A stretch of DNA of 40,176 nucleotides from an uncultured Eubacteriales bacterium (GTDB lineage: Bacteria > Bacillota > Clostridia > Oscillospirales > Oscillospiraceae), in assembly GCA_900546075.1 (NCBI GenBank), contig URBH01000014.1:1-40176 (forward strand). Reading direction: 5' to 3'. Both the position numbers and the translations under genes were made by a program. The notes under the pieces were generated by a model. The model saw only the letters and a program-made list of their open reading frames with translations, ran no database searches and was not told the DNA's origin. Below, in pieces: positions 1-7,044 of the stretch; position 1 is the stretch's first letter; every line of letters begins with the position of its first letter.

Positions 1-1
1 G

Positions 2-106
2 CTTGCGCTGGCAACGGCTGCGCAATATTTCCCATTTTTGGAACTGCGGAAGTGGGGCAAAAAGGCGGCTGAGACTCGCAGACGCAATTGTGCGGTGTTG
101 CCTTAG
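2..106 (+). CDS. Possible C-terminal end of a gene entering from the left edge
   Basis: One frame stays open from base 2 to a TAG at 104-106. It reads as about 34 residues: a hydrophobic stretch (LALATAAQYFPFLEL) followed by a basic tail (RKWGKKAAETRRR), which is the pattern of a membrane-protein C-terminus. Nothing identifies the family. The last codons run through a short sequence that recurs at 12543-12563, so the original end may have been altered. It could equally be non-coding. Confidence 0.25.
   Translation, partial: LALATAAQYFPFLELRKWGKKAAETRRRNCAVLP
82..104 (+). repeat. Short intergenic repeat, copy 1
   Basis: CAATTGTGCGGTGTTGCCTTA (84-104) matches 12543-12563 at 19 of 21 bases. 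Copy 1 is near the left edge before pyk. It may be the end of a larger dispersed element cut by the window or simply a chance match. Confidence 0.3.
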
Positions 107-160
107 ATATCAGGGCGTACCAAAAGAAGTCGCTGCGCCCCCATAACAGGAGGACTGTTT

Positions 161-1573
161 ATGCGCAAAACAAAAATCATCTGTACCATCGGCCCCGCCA
201 GTGAAAACGAGGAAACGCTGACCCAAATGTGCCTTGCCGGCATGAATGTTGCGCGGCTGAACTTTTCCCACGGCACCCATGCCGAACACGAGCGGAAAAT
301 CGAGCTTATTAAGCGGGTGCGTCAGAAGCTGGGGCTGCCCATCGCCATCATGCTGGACACCAAGGGGCCAGAATATCGGATCGGAACCTTTGCCTCCGGC
401 AAGGTGGAAGTGAGGACGGGGGACAGTTTTACCTTTACCACCCGGGACGTGGCAGGGGACGAGACGAGAGTCAGCGTCAACTATAAGAATCTGCACAAGG
501 ATTTGAAGCCCGGCAACACCGTAACGGTGAACAACGGCATTGTCCGGTTTGAAGTGGAGAGCATTGAAGGCACCGAAATCCACTGCAAATGTCTGGCAGG
601 CGGTACACTCAGCGACCGCAAGAGCATGTCCTTCCCCAACAAGGTCATGTCCGGCCCCTATATTTCCCAGCAGGACAGATCGGATATTCTGTTCGGCATC
701 GCCCACGGCGTGGACTATGTGGCCGCGTCCTTTGTCTCCACGAAGCAGGACGTTCTGGATATCCGCAAGCTGCTGGACGAAAACGGCGGCAGCGACATTG
801 AGATTGTGGCAAAAATTGAGAACCGTTCCGGCGTGGACAACGTGGAGGACATCTGCTCCGCCTGTGGTGGCATTATGATCGCCCGGGGCGACCTGGGCGT
901 GGAGATTCCCTACGTGGAGGTACCCTCCGTGCAGAAGAAGCTGACCCGGATGTGCCGGATGCTGGGCAAGCGGGTCATCACCGCTACGGAAATGCTGGAA
1001 TCCATGATCCAGAACCCCCGTCCCACCCGCGCGGAGATTACGGACGTGGCAAACGCCGTTTATGACGGCACCTCCTGCGTCATGCTTTCCGGAGAATCCG
1101 CCGCCGGTAAATACCCCGTGGAGGCGGTCAAGGCCATGGCGGAAATCGCCGAATATACCGAGCAGCACACCGGCTACAAGTCCCTGTTCCTGAAAACGGA
1201 GTACAACGGCCAGAATAACTTAGACTGCCTGTCCCACGCGGTATGCTCCATGGCCATCGACGTAAACGCCAAGGCTATTGTTGTCTGCTCCGTATCCGGT
1301 AAGACCGCCATGCTGGTCAGCCGGTTCCGCACCCCTGTGGACATTATCGGCATGACCACCGACCGGAAGATTTGGCGCAGGCTCTCCATGAGCTGGGGCG
1401 TGACCCCGGTGATGGCGGACGAATTTCCTACCATGGACGTGATGTTCTACTACGCCCAGAAGGCCGCCGTGGATGTTCTGCATCTGAAACCCGGCGACAA
1501 TATTCTTCTCACCGGCGGCCCCATCAACGGCCAGCACGGCAACACCAACACCATCAAAATCGAGACGATCTGA
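161..1573 (+). CDS. pyk: Pyruvate kinase
   Basis: Converts phosphoenolpyruvate and ADP to pyruvate and ATP, the last step of glycolysis, in the cytosol. The 470-residue length fits the catalytic A/B/C-domain form without the extra C-terminal PEP-utiliser-like domain found in Bacillus enzymes. Visible family signatures are the N-terminal RKTKIICTIGPAS, NFSHG, the LDTKGPE loop, VAKIENRSGVDN with the catalytic lysine, MIARGDLGVEIP and TATEMLESM. The ATG at 161 is supported by AGGAGG at 148-153. No convincing promoter is visible in the 55 bases before it. The gene ends at a strong terminator and so looks monocistronic, unless it is the last gene of an operon entering from the left. Identity is certain; its allosteric behaviour cannot be read from sequence. 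Confidence 0.97.
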   Translation: MRKTKIICTIGPASENEETLTQMCLAGMNVARLNFSHGTHAEHERKIELIKRVRQKLGLPIAIMLDTKGPEYRIGTFASGKVEVRTGDSFTFTTRDVAGDETRVSVNYKNLHKDLKPGNTVTVNNGIVRFEVESIEGTEIHCKCLAGGTLSDRKSMSFPNKVMSGPYISQQDRSDILFGIAHGVDYVAASFVSTKQDVLDIRKLLDENGGSDIEIVAKIENRSGVDNVEDICSACGGIMIARGDLGVEIPYVEVPSVQKKLTRMCRMLGKRVITATEMLESMIQNPRPTRAEITDVANAVYDGTSCVMLSGESAAGKYPVEAVKAMAEIAEYTEQHTGYKSLFLKTEYNGQNNLDCLSHAVCSMAIDVNAKAIVVCSVSGKTAMLVSRFRTPVDIIGMTTDRKIWRRLSMSWGVTPVMADEFPTMDVMFYYAQKAAVDVLHLKPGDNILLTGGPINGQHGNTNTIKIETI

Positions 1574-1579
1574 CCGTAG

Positions 1580-1616
1580 AAATGCCGCCGCAGTTCACGC
1601 TGCGGCGGCATTTTTT
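1580..1616 (+). terminator. Intrinsic terminator after pyk
   Basis: A 13-bp perfect stem (1580-1592 with 1601-1613) encloses an 8-base loop and runs into a T tract at 1611-1616. It lies seven bases after the pyk stop codon. Confidence 0.92.
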
Positions 1617-1684
1617 CGCATGTTGACCGAAAAAAGCGGTGAAAATTTTGGGATTTTTCCCTATGTGAAATCGGGGCATTTTTG

Positions 1685-1693
1685 TGCTATAAT
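1685..1693 (+). promoter_or_regulatory. Extended -10 promoter before the CarD-type gene
   Basis: TGCTATAAT at 1685-1693 is an extended -10 element. The -35 region 17 bases upstream (near 1665-1670) is poor, which is normal for extended -10 promoters. The predicted start near 1700 gives a leader of about 40 bases before the ATG at 1741. Confidence 0.65.
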
Positions 1694-1740
1694 ATTATTA
1701 TAGGTGAAAAAATGCGGCGTTTTTTGGAAGGATGGGAAAA

Positions 1741-2247
1741 ATGTATCAGGTTGGAGAGTTGGTCGTTTACGGGATGCACGGCGTTTGCCGCGTGGTGAGT
1801 CAGGAGGAAAGGCTGGTGGATAAAAAACGGCTGAATTATCTGGCTTTGGAACCGGTCGGTCACGGCGATTCCCGATTCCTGGTGCCGACGCAGAACGCCT
1901 CCGCCATGGCGAAGCTTCAGCCCGTCCTGTCCAAAGAGGAGCTGGAAGCGATGATTACATCGGAGGATGTGAAGACGGGCGAGTGGATTCGGGACGAGAA
2001 TCAGCGAAAGCAAACCTACCGGGAACTGATCGGCAGTGGCGACCGGAAGAGACTCATGCGCATGGTACATACCCTTTACCGCCATAAAGCCAATCAGATC
2101 GCGTTGGGAAAAAAGAATCACCTGTGCGACGAGAATTTCCTCCACGACGCGGAGAAGCTGCTGATTGGCGAAATTTCCATCGTTCTGCACCTGGATCCGG
2201 AGCAGGCAAGAGCATACATCCACAAAAATCTGAAAGAGGACGCCTGA
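1741..2247 (+). CDS. CarD/CdnL-family transcriptional regulator
   Basis: CarD/CdnL proteins bind the RNA polymerase beta subunit through an N-terminal Tudor-like domain (shared with the TRCF/Mfd interaction domain) and stabilise open complexes. The N-terminus YQVGELVVYGMHGVCRV is the family signature, and the rest is the helical DNA-contacting part. At 168 residues it has the usual length. An in-frame ATG lies nine bases earlier at 1732, but GGAAGG abuts that codon directly. The ATG at 1741 has proper spacing and matches the family start (M-[YF]-QVG). The gene has its own promoter and a terminator that overlaps the stop codon. Its targets cannot be inferred from the neighbours. Confidence 0.9.
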   Translation: MYQVGELVVYGMHGVCRVVSQEERLVDKKRLNYLALEPVGHGDSRFLVPTQNASAMAKLQPVLSKEELEAMITSEDVKTGEWIRDENQRKQTYRELIGSGDRKRLMRMVHTLYRHKANQIALGKKNHLCDENFLHDAEKLLIGEISIVLHLDPEQARAYIHKNLKEDA

Positions 2248-2260
2248 GCGTCCTCTTTTT
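2233..2260 (+). terminator. Terminator overlapping the end of the CarD-type gene
   Basis: An 11-bp perfect stem (2233-2243 with 2248-2258) has a four-base loop and is followed by T residues. The TGA stop codon (2245-2247) lies in the loop, so the last codons form the ascending arm. Confidence 0.9.
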
Positions 2261-2272
2261 GCAGCCTAAAAT

Positions 2273-3370
2273 TCAGTTCACATAGGTCAGGTATTTCGGA
2301 TCGATGCCCTGGATGCCCAGTCCCGGCACGTCGGAAACGGTGATGTTTTTTTCGTCGAAAACAGCGCCGCCGCGGATTGGGTCTTCCTTGCACAGCACCG
2401 GGCCATCTAGGTCCACCTTCGTGATGATGTTCCTGGCGCAGGCCAGATGCACGGCGGCATTGACGGAAATCTTTGCTTCCAGCATACAGCCGATCATGCA
2501 CTCCACGCCGAACACCTCCGCAGCGGAGGCGATTTTCAGGGCGTTGTAAATGCCGCCGCACTTCATCAGCTTGATGTTGATCAGGTCAGCCGCGCCCATC
2601 TGCAAAATGGTCATGGCGTTTTCCGGGGAGAATACGGCCTCGTCCGCCAGCACCGGCACATAGCTCCGGTCGGTGACGTATTTCAGTCCGGCAAAGTCAT
2701 GGGCGCTTACGGGCTGCTCCACAAGCTCAATGTCCAGCCCAAGCTCCTGCATCTTGTTCAGAATTTTCACGGCCTGCTTGGGCGTCCACGCCTGATTGGC
2801 GTCGATGCGGATGACGATGTCCTTGCCCACGGCGTTGCGCACGGCGCTGAGCCGGGCGACGTCCAGCTCCGGATTCACGCCCACCTTCATTTTCAGGCAG
2901 TCATAGCCACGGGCGACGGCTTTCAGGGAATCGCTGACCATGGTATCCGGGTCGTTGACGGAGATGGTGATATCGGTGACGATTTGCTTCCGCCCGCCGC
3001 CCAGGAGCTTATAAACGGGGATATTGTACAGCTGTCCGTACAAATCCCACAGCGCCATGTCCACGGCTGCCTTGGCGCTGGAATTGCCCACAATGCACTT
3101 CTGCACCGACTGAAGCAGCGGCTCCAGCTCGTCCACATCCCGGCCGATGATGGTCTTGGCAATGTGATCTTGAATGGCGCCGATGATCGCGCCGGTGGTA
3201 TCGCCGGTGATGGCGCCGGTGGGAGGGGCTTCGCCGTAGCCCACCGCGCCGCAGTCGGTGTGGATTTCCACGATGACGTCTTCCACACTGCTGACGCTGC
3301 GCAGAGCGGTTTTGAAGGGGGTGCGCAGGGGAACACTGATGCGTCCCAGACGGACACTTGTGATTTTCAT
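2273..3370 (-). CDS. Dipeptide epimerase (enolase superfamily, Ala-Glu epimerase type)
   Basis: Likely epimerises L-Ala-D-Glu or a related dipeptide, a step in reuse of peptidoglycan-derived peptides. The 365-residue protein has the muconate-lactonising capping domain followed by the TIM-barrel. The KxK motif (K160, K162), metal ligands D190, E218 and D243, and the second catalytic lysine K267 in NIKLMKCGG are all present, which is the full residue set of the epimerase/MLE branch. I chose the ATG at 3370, preceded by AGAAGGTGAT, over an in-frame GTG at 3379. It lies 37 bases downstream of an M20 dipeptidase on the same strand. That pairing supports dipeptide metabolism rather than o-succinylbenzoate synthesis, since no menaquinone genes are near. 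Exact substrate is unknown. Confidence 0.85.
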   Translation of the reverse strand: MKITSVRLGRISVPLRTPFKTALRSVSSVEDVIVEIHTDCGAVGYGEAPPTGAITGDTTGAIIGAIQDHIAKTIIGRDVDELEPLLQSVQKCIVGNSSAKAAVDMALWDLYGQLYNIPVYKLLGGGRKQIVTDITISVNDPDTMVSDSLKAVARGYDCLKMKVGVNPELDVARLSAVRNAVGKDIVIRIDANQAWTPKQAVKILNKMQELGLDIELVEQPVSAHDFAGLKYVTDRSYVPVLADEAVFSPENAMTILQMGAADLINIKLMKCGGIYNALKIASAAEVFGVECMIGCMLEAKISVNAAVHLACARNIITKVDLDGPVLCKEDPIRGGAVFDEKNITVSDVPGLGIQGIDPKYLTYVN

Positions 3371-3407
3371 ATTGATCACCTTCTATAAATTTTGGTAAAA
3401 AAATTCG

Positions 3408-4778
3408 TTATTTTGCCATTTCGTACATGGCGGCGGCAATGATTTGGGCATTGCGCATCAGGCTGTCAACCGAGATGTACTCGTCCGGCTTATGCTCCCG
3501 GACTTCCTCCCCGGGGAAGATGGGGCCGAAGGCCACGATGTTGGGCAGCGCCTTGGCATAGGTACCGCCGCCGATGGATTTGGGTTGACCTTCCAGCCCG
3601 GTCTGCTCCCGGTAGACCCGGAGCAGGGTGGAGACAAGGGGGCTGTCCTCGGGGACGTACAGCTTGGCCTTGTGGACTTCGGCGTCCAGAGTAAATCCGG
3701 CGCTTGTAAATCTGCCGTTCAGAATGGGGGCACAGTCGGCGTAGCCTTTGGTGACCGGGTAACGGTAGTTGATTTTCAGAGACAGCCGGTGTTCATCGCC
3801 GTCAATCACGCCGAGATTCAGGGTCAGACCGCCGGAAACCGCGTCATGGAGGGCGATTCCGGCGGAGGCACCGTCGGTCTCCATGCCGAGGGTCGTCGCC
3901 AGAAAATGCACCGCGTCGGCAATTTCCTCGCTCAGGGGCAGGGTGTCCAGCGTCAGCAGCAGTCGGCCGATGGCATTTTTCCCCAGCTCCGGGGTGCTGC
4001 CATGGGCGCTTTCGCCCTCGGCCTCTACGAAAAGACCGTAATCCGTGACAGTAAACCGCACCTGTGGCGCGGAGAGACCCGCCAGTCGCTGCGCCAGTTC
4101 CCGGGGACAGGCCAGCTTGGCGCAGGCGTGCGCCGGAACCACGTTGGGGGCGGTTCCACCGTGAATGGACAGGAGCCGAACGTCGCCGGTTTGCGTGTAG
4201 GTGTGGGAAAAGGTCACGTTGATAATGCCCTTTTCCCCGTTGATCACAGGGTATTCGCCGTCCGGGGTGAAGCCCATGACGGGAATCTCGCCGCCGTTTG
4301 TAAGATAGTATTTGATATCGTCAGAACCGGCTTCCTCATTGCAGCCGAAGAGAATCCGGATGCGGCGGCGGATGGGAAGGCCGGAATCCCGCAGAGCGGC
4401 CAGGGCATACAGGGAAGCAATGGCGGGGCCTTTGTCGTCCGTGGTGCCTCTGCCCCAGATTTTTTCATCCCGCAGCTCGCCGCCGAAGGGGTCGCAGCTC
4501 CAGCCGTCCCCGGCGGGAACCACGTCCAGATGTCCCAGAACGGCGACCATTTCGTCGCCCTCGCCGTATTCGCACCAGCCCAGATGGCCGTCCATGTTCT
4601 CCGTACGGAAGCCCAACTTCCGGGCGGTGTCCAGCACATGGACAAGGCTATCCCGGACGGAAGCCCCGTAGGGTGCGCCGTCCTCCGCATCGCCCTGAAC
4701 GCTGGGAATCCGGATATTTTGCCGAAGAGTGGAAAGAAGCTGAGGCTTCAGCGCGTCAACGCAAGCACGCAGTTCCAT
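3408..4778 (-). CDS. M20-family dipeptidase (PepV/Sapep-like)
   Basis: Zinc-dependent cytosolic aminoacyl-dipeptidase of the M20A family. Visible features are GHLDVVPAGDGW (first metal histidine and the following aspartate), GRGTTDDKGP with the bridging aspartate, and NEEAGSDD with the catalytic glutamate pair. A lid domain follows, then a late metal-binding region before EYISVDSL. The 456-residue length is typical of PepV-like enzymes. GGAGG sits seven bases before the ATG at 4778, which favours this start over an in-frame GTG at 4796. The gene follows the HAD gene by 14 bases and precedes the dipeptide epimerase, so the three are probably co-transcribed. Substrate range cannot be read from sequence. 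Confidence 0.9.
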   Translation of the reverse strand: MELRACVDALKPQLLSTLRQNIRIPSVQGDAEDGAPYGASVRDSLVHVLDTARKLGFRTENMDGHLGWCEYGEGDEMVAVLGHLDVVPAGDGWSCDPFGGELRDEKIWGRGTTDDKGPAIASLYALAALRDSGLPIRRRIRILFGCNEEAGSDDIKYYLTNGGEIPVMGFTPDGEYPVINGEKGIINVTFSHTYTQTGDVRLLSIHGGTAPNVVPAHACAKLACPRELAQRLAGLSAPQVRFTVTDYGLFVEAEGESAHGSTPELGKNAIGRLLLTLDTLPLSEEIADAVHFLATTLGMETDGASAGIALHDAVSGGLTLNLGVIDGDEHRLSLKINYRYPVTKGYADCAPILNGRFTSAGFTLDAEVHKAKLYVPEDSPLVSTLLRVYREQTGLEGQPKSIGGGTYAKALPNIVAFGPIFPGEEVREHKPDEYISVDSLMRNAQIIAAAMYEMAK

Positions 4779-4792
4779 AGAAATTCCTCCAA

Positions 4793-5437
4793 TCACATTT
4801 CCCTGAGCAGCGTTACCAGGTGCGCAGGGCTTTGGGCAATGGCCTTTGCTCCGGCGGCTTCCATGTCCGCCGTCTCGCCGTAGCCCCAGGCAACGCCGAC
4901 GGTGGGAATGCCGTGGGCGGCGGCGCCGATCACGTCAAATTTGGTATCGCCCACCATAACCATATTGTCCGCCCGGCCGTTCTGCGCCAGAAGGTAGGCG
5001 ATGACCTCGCTTTTGGAAGAGCGGGACTCGTCCAAAGTACCGCCGCAGACCGTGTCAAAGTAGCCGGCAAGGTTAAAATGCCGCAGTACCCGGTTTGCCA
5101 TTTCCTCCGGCTTGGAGGTGGCGACGCAGAGCTTATACCCGCTCTGCTTCAGCTCTTCCAGCGCTTCCCGAATGCCGGGGTAGGGGATGTTTTCATAAAT
5201 GCCGATGGGATTGTAGCGGCTGCGGAAAACGGTTACGCCTTCATCAAGCTTCTGCTTCGGGACGCCGTACCGCGCCAGAGAATCGTGAAGGGGAGGCCCT
5301 ACGACACTGCGCAGCTCCGCTTTCGGAGGAATGGGCAGGCCGAAATGCTCCAGGGCAAAGACAACGCAGTTGATAATACCCTCACCGGAATCCGTCAAAG
5401 TACCGTCCAGGTCGAAAAGAATAACTTTTTGTTCCAT
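4793..5437 (-). CDS. HAD-superfamily phosphatase (phosphoglycolate phosphatase/Gph-like)
   Basis: A 214-residue HAD hydrolase with motif I FDLDGTLTDSG near the N-terminus, motif II in the VATSKPE region and motif IV VGDTKFDVIGA. It has a helical cap of subclass I type, as in Gph, PpaX and 5'-nucleotidase-like phosphatases. It would dephosphorylate a small metabolite in the cytosol; the substrate is not determinable. It is the first gene of an apparent three-gene minus-strand operon, with a promoter at 5464-5492 and the dipeptidase 14 bases downstream. Linkage to peptide salvage genes may be incidental or may hint at a sugar-phosphate intermediate. Confidence 0.87.
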   Translation of the reverse strand: MEQKVILFDLDGTLTDSGEGIINCVVFALEHFGLPIPPKAELRSVVGPPLHDSLARYGVPKQKLDEGVTVFRSRYNPIGIYENIPYPGIREALEELKQSGYKLCVATSKPEEMANRVLRHFNLAGYFDTVCGGTLDESRSSKSEVIAYLLAQNGRADNMVMVGDTKFDVIGAAAHGIPTVGVAWGYGETADMEAAGAKAIAQSPAHLVTLLREM

Positions 5438-5463
5438 ATTGAGACCCTTTCTGTGTTTTCTGG

Positions 5464-5492
5464 ATTATAGCACACTTTTTTGCGCTTCTCAA
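5464..5492 (-). promoter_or_regulatory. Sigma-A promoter for the HAD-dipeptidase-epimerase operon
   Basis: On the minus strand TTGAGA (5492-5487) and TATAAT (5469-5464) are separated by 17 bases. The predicted transcription start is about 20 bases before the ATG at 5437. Confidence 0.8.
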
Positions 5493-5513
5493 GAGGATTT
5501 TCAAACTGTCTCA

Positions 5514-5542
5514 TTGCATCGGACGCCGTAATGGATTATACT
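5514..5542 (+). promoter_or_regulatory. Sigma-A promoter for the alkyltransferase-like gene
   Basis: TTGCAT (5514-5519) and TATACT (5537-5542) are 17 bases apart. AGGAGG and the ATG at 5563 follow closely, so the leader would be short. Confidence 0.75.
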
Positions 5543-5562
5543 GAACGCAGGAGGCGGTATAT

Positions 5563-6042
5563 ATGGCAAATGAAGAAAAGAAAGATTTCAACGCCATGCT
5601 GCACGACAGCAAGGACATGCCCAAATTCCAGACCATCACGGACGAGAAAAGCATTGAAAAATACGGCGGAAACAGAGTGTACTTTGCACCGCCCATCGAT
5701 TACGACCGGGTAATGCGAGAAGTCCCGTATGGCAAAGTGACCACGGTCGGGGAGATACGGGACTATTTCGCAAAATTGAGCGGCGCGGACTTTACGGAAC
5801 CCATCACGGCGGGGATTTTTGTGTCCATTGCCGCGTGGGCGAGCTATCAGCGCTCAGCGGATGAAACGCCCTATTGGAGAACGCTGAAAGCCAATGGGGA
5901 ACTCAATGAAAAATATCCCGGCGGTATCGAAGCGCAGAGGCAAAAGCTGGAAGCGGAGGGACACACCGTTATTCAAAAGGGACGCAAAAACATACGCTGC
6001 TATGTGAAGGACTACGAAAAAGTCCTGTTCGATTTGAAATAG
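5563..6042 (+). CDS. Alkyltransferase-like (MGMT C-terminal fold) protein lacking the acceptor cysteine
   Basis: This 159-residue protein resembles the DNA-binding C-terminal domain of O6-alkylguanine-DNA alkyltransferases. VPYGKVTTVGEI (about residues 54-65) matches the IPxGxVxTYGxIA start of that fold. PYWRTLKANGELN and the following QRQKLEAEG (about 113-143) match the PCHRVI-xxxGxL...QRxxLExEG region. The PCHR acceptor cysteine is replaced: the tetrad reads PYWR. Alkyltransferase-like (ATL) proteins with such a loss bind alkylated bases and recruit nucleotide excision repair. About 45 N-terminal residues have no recognised fold. It has its own promoter and AGGAGG. Its stop lies four bases from the convergent radical SAM gene, with no terminator between. 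Fold assignment is fairly firm; function is inferred. Confidence 0.75.
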   Translation: MANEEKKDFNAMLHDSKDMPKFQTITDEKSIEKYGGNRVYFAPPIDYDRVMREVPYGKVTTVGEIRDYFAKLSGADFTEPITAGIFVSIAAWASYQRSADETPYWRTLKANGELNEKYPGGIEAQRQKLEAEGHTVIQKGRKNIRCYVKDYEKVLFDLK

Positions 6043-6046
6043 ACCA

Positions 6047-6883
6047 TTACAAAAAGCGGCGGGCGTACCCGCACTTACGGCAAAGTTCCTCTGCCGCTTT
6101 TTTCCGGGCAAAGCCCTGATAAATCGCCTTTGCGCGGGGCGTTTCCCAGATTTCTTCCAGCGTCGTCTCAAACAGATTTCCCAGAGCGATGTCGCCTTCA
6201 TGGTCAAGACAGCAGGGGACAACGGTGCCGTCGCACAGTATACCCACCTGATCCCGCAGGCCGTGACAAAAAGCGCGTTCCCCGCCGTCGGGGGCGGAAA
6301 GATCCGGCCAGTCGAATTTGTCACCGTATTCCAGATAGACCCGCCGGGCGATCTGCGTCCCCCGGGGCTGCACATCCCAGGGCGCAGGAAACGCCCGCTC
6401 CATGGCGCTGAGAATTTCCGGATTTCGCTGCTCCGCACCGCCGCCGTTCCATAAGCGGTACACGACCAGAAAGTTTCCCTCCGCCGCCTGTCCAAAGGAG
6501 AAGCACCGGGAAAGGTACGTCTCAAAGGGGACGGAGAGGTCGTTTGCCTCAAAGGCATGGAGGGAAATGTTCACCTTGTGAAGCCCGGGGGCGTTCAGCA
6601 GAATCTCCCGCTTTTCTTCCAGCAGGGTGCCGTTGGTGGTGAGAATAACCTTGAAGCCCGCTTTCCCCGCGAGACGGAGAAATTCCGCAAGCTCAGGATG
6701 GCACAGCGGCTCGCCCATCAGATGGAAGTAAAGATAGTCCGTCCATGGGCGCAATTTGGGCAGCAGGGAGGAAAACGCCTCCACCGTCATGAATTGCTTC
6801 TCCCGCCGGGTGCCGGGGCAGAATGTGCAGTGCAGGTTGCAGACGTTGGAGATTTCCAGATAGATTTTTCTCAGCCGCTTCAT
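6047..6883 (-). CDS. Radical SAM protein with SPASM-like C-terminal domain
   Basis: The N-terminus carries CNLHCTFC, the CxxxCxxC motif that binds the radical SAM 4Fe-4S cluster, within EISNVCNLHCTFCPG. The C-terminal third has the cysteine pattern of a SPASM or twitch auxiliary cluster domain: CHGL, ILCDGTVVPCCLD, LGNLFETTLEEIW, and a final CRKCG. Such enzymes modify peptides, proteins or small molecules, or mature partner enzymes. No precursor peptide, sulfatase or dehydrogenase partner is adjacent, so the substrate is unknown. I chose the ATG at 6883, preceded by AAAGGAAG, instead of an in-frame codon 33 bases upstream, because the radical SAM fold begins immediately after it. The protein is 278 residues. 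Confidence 0.85.
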   Translation of the reverse strand: MKRLRKIYLEISNVCNLHCTFCPGTRREKQFMTVEAFSSLLPKLRPWTDYLYFHLMGEPLCHPELAEFLRLAGKAGFKVILTTNGTLLEEKREILLNAPGLHKVNISLHAFEANDLSVPFETYLSRCFSFGQAAEGNFLVVYRLWNGGGAEQRNPEILSAMERAFPAPWDVQPRGTQIARRVYLEYGDKFDWPDLSAPDGGERAFCHGLRDQVGILCDGTVVPCCLDHEGDIALGNLFETTLEEIWETPRAKAIYQGFARKKAAEELCRKCGYARRFL

Positions 6884-6904
6884 TCCGTCACTTCCTTTTT
6901 CAAA

Positions 6905-6933
6905 AGCATACCACAAAAATGCCGTTCCCGCAA
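6905..6933 (-). promoter_or_regulatory. Promoter for the radical SAM gene
   Basis: On the minus strand TTGCGG (6933-6928) and TATGCT (6910-6905) are 17 bases apart. The start would fall about 15 bases before the chosen ATG, which also argues against the upstream start codon. Confidence 0.6.
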
Positions 6934-7044
6934 TACGGCTAATTTTGCTTTACCCTCCGATTTCCCCCAAATTCGACAGGCACCCCGTGGTAAACTTGTG
7001 AAAAACACGGCGGAACAGTGCCGTCAGGGGAGGGAATGGGGGAT

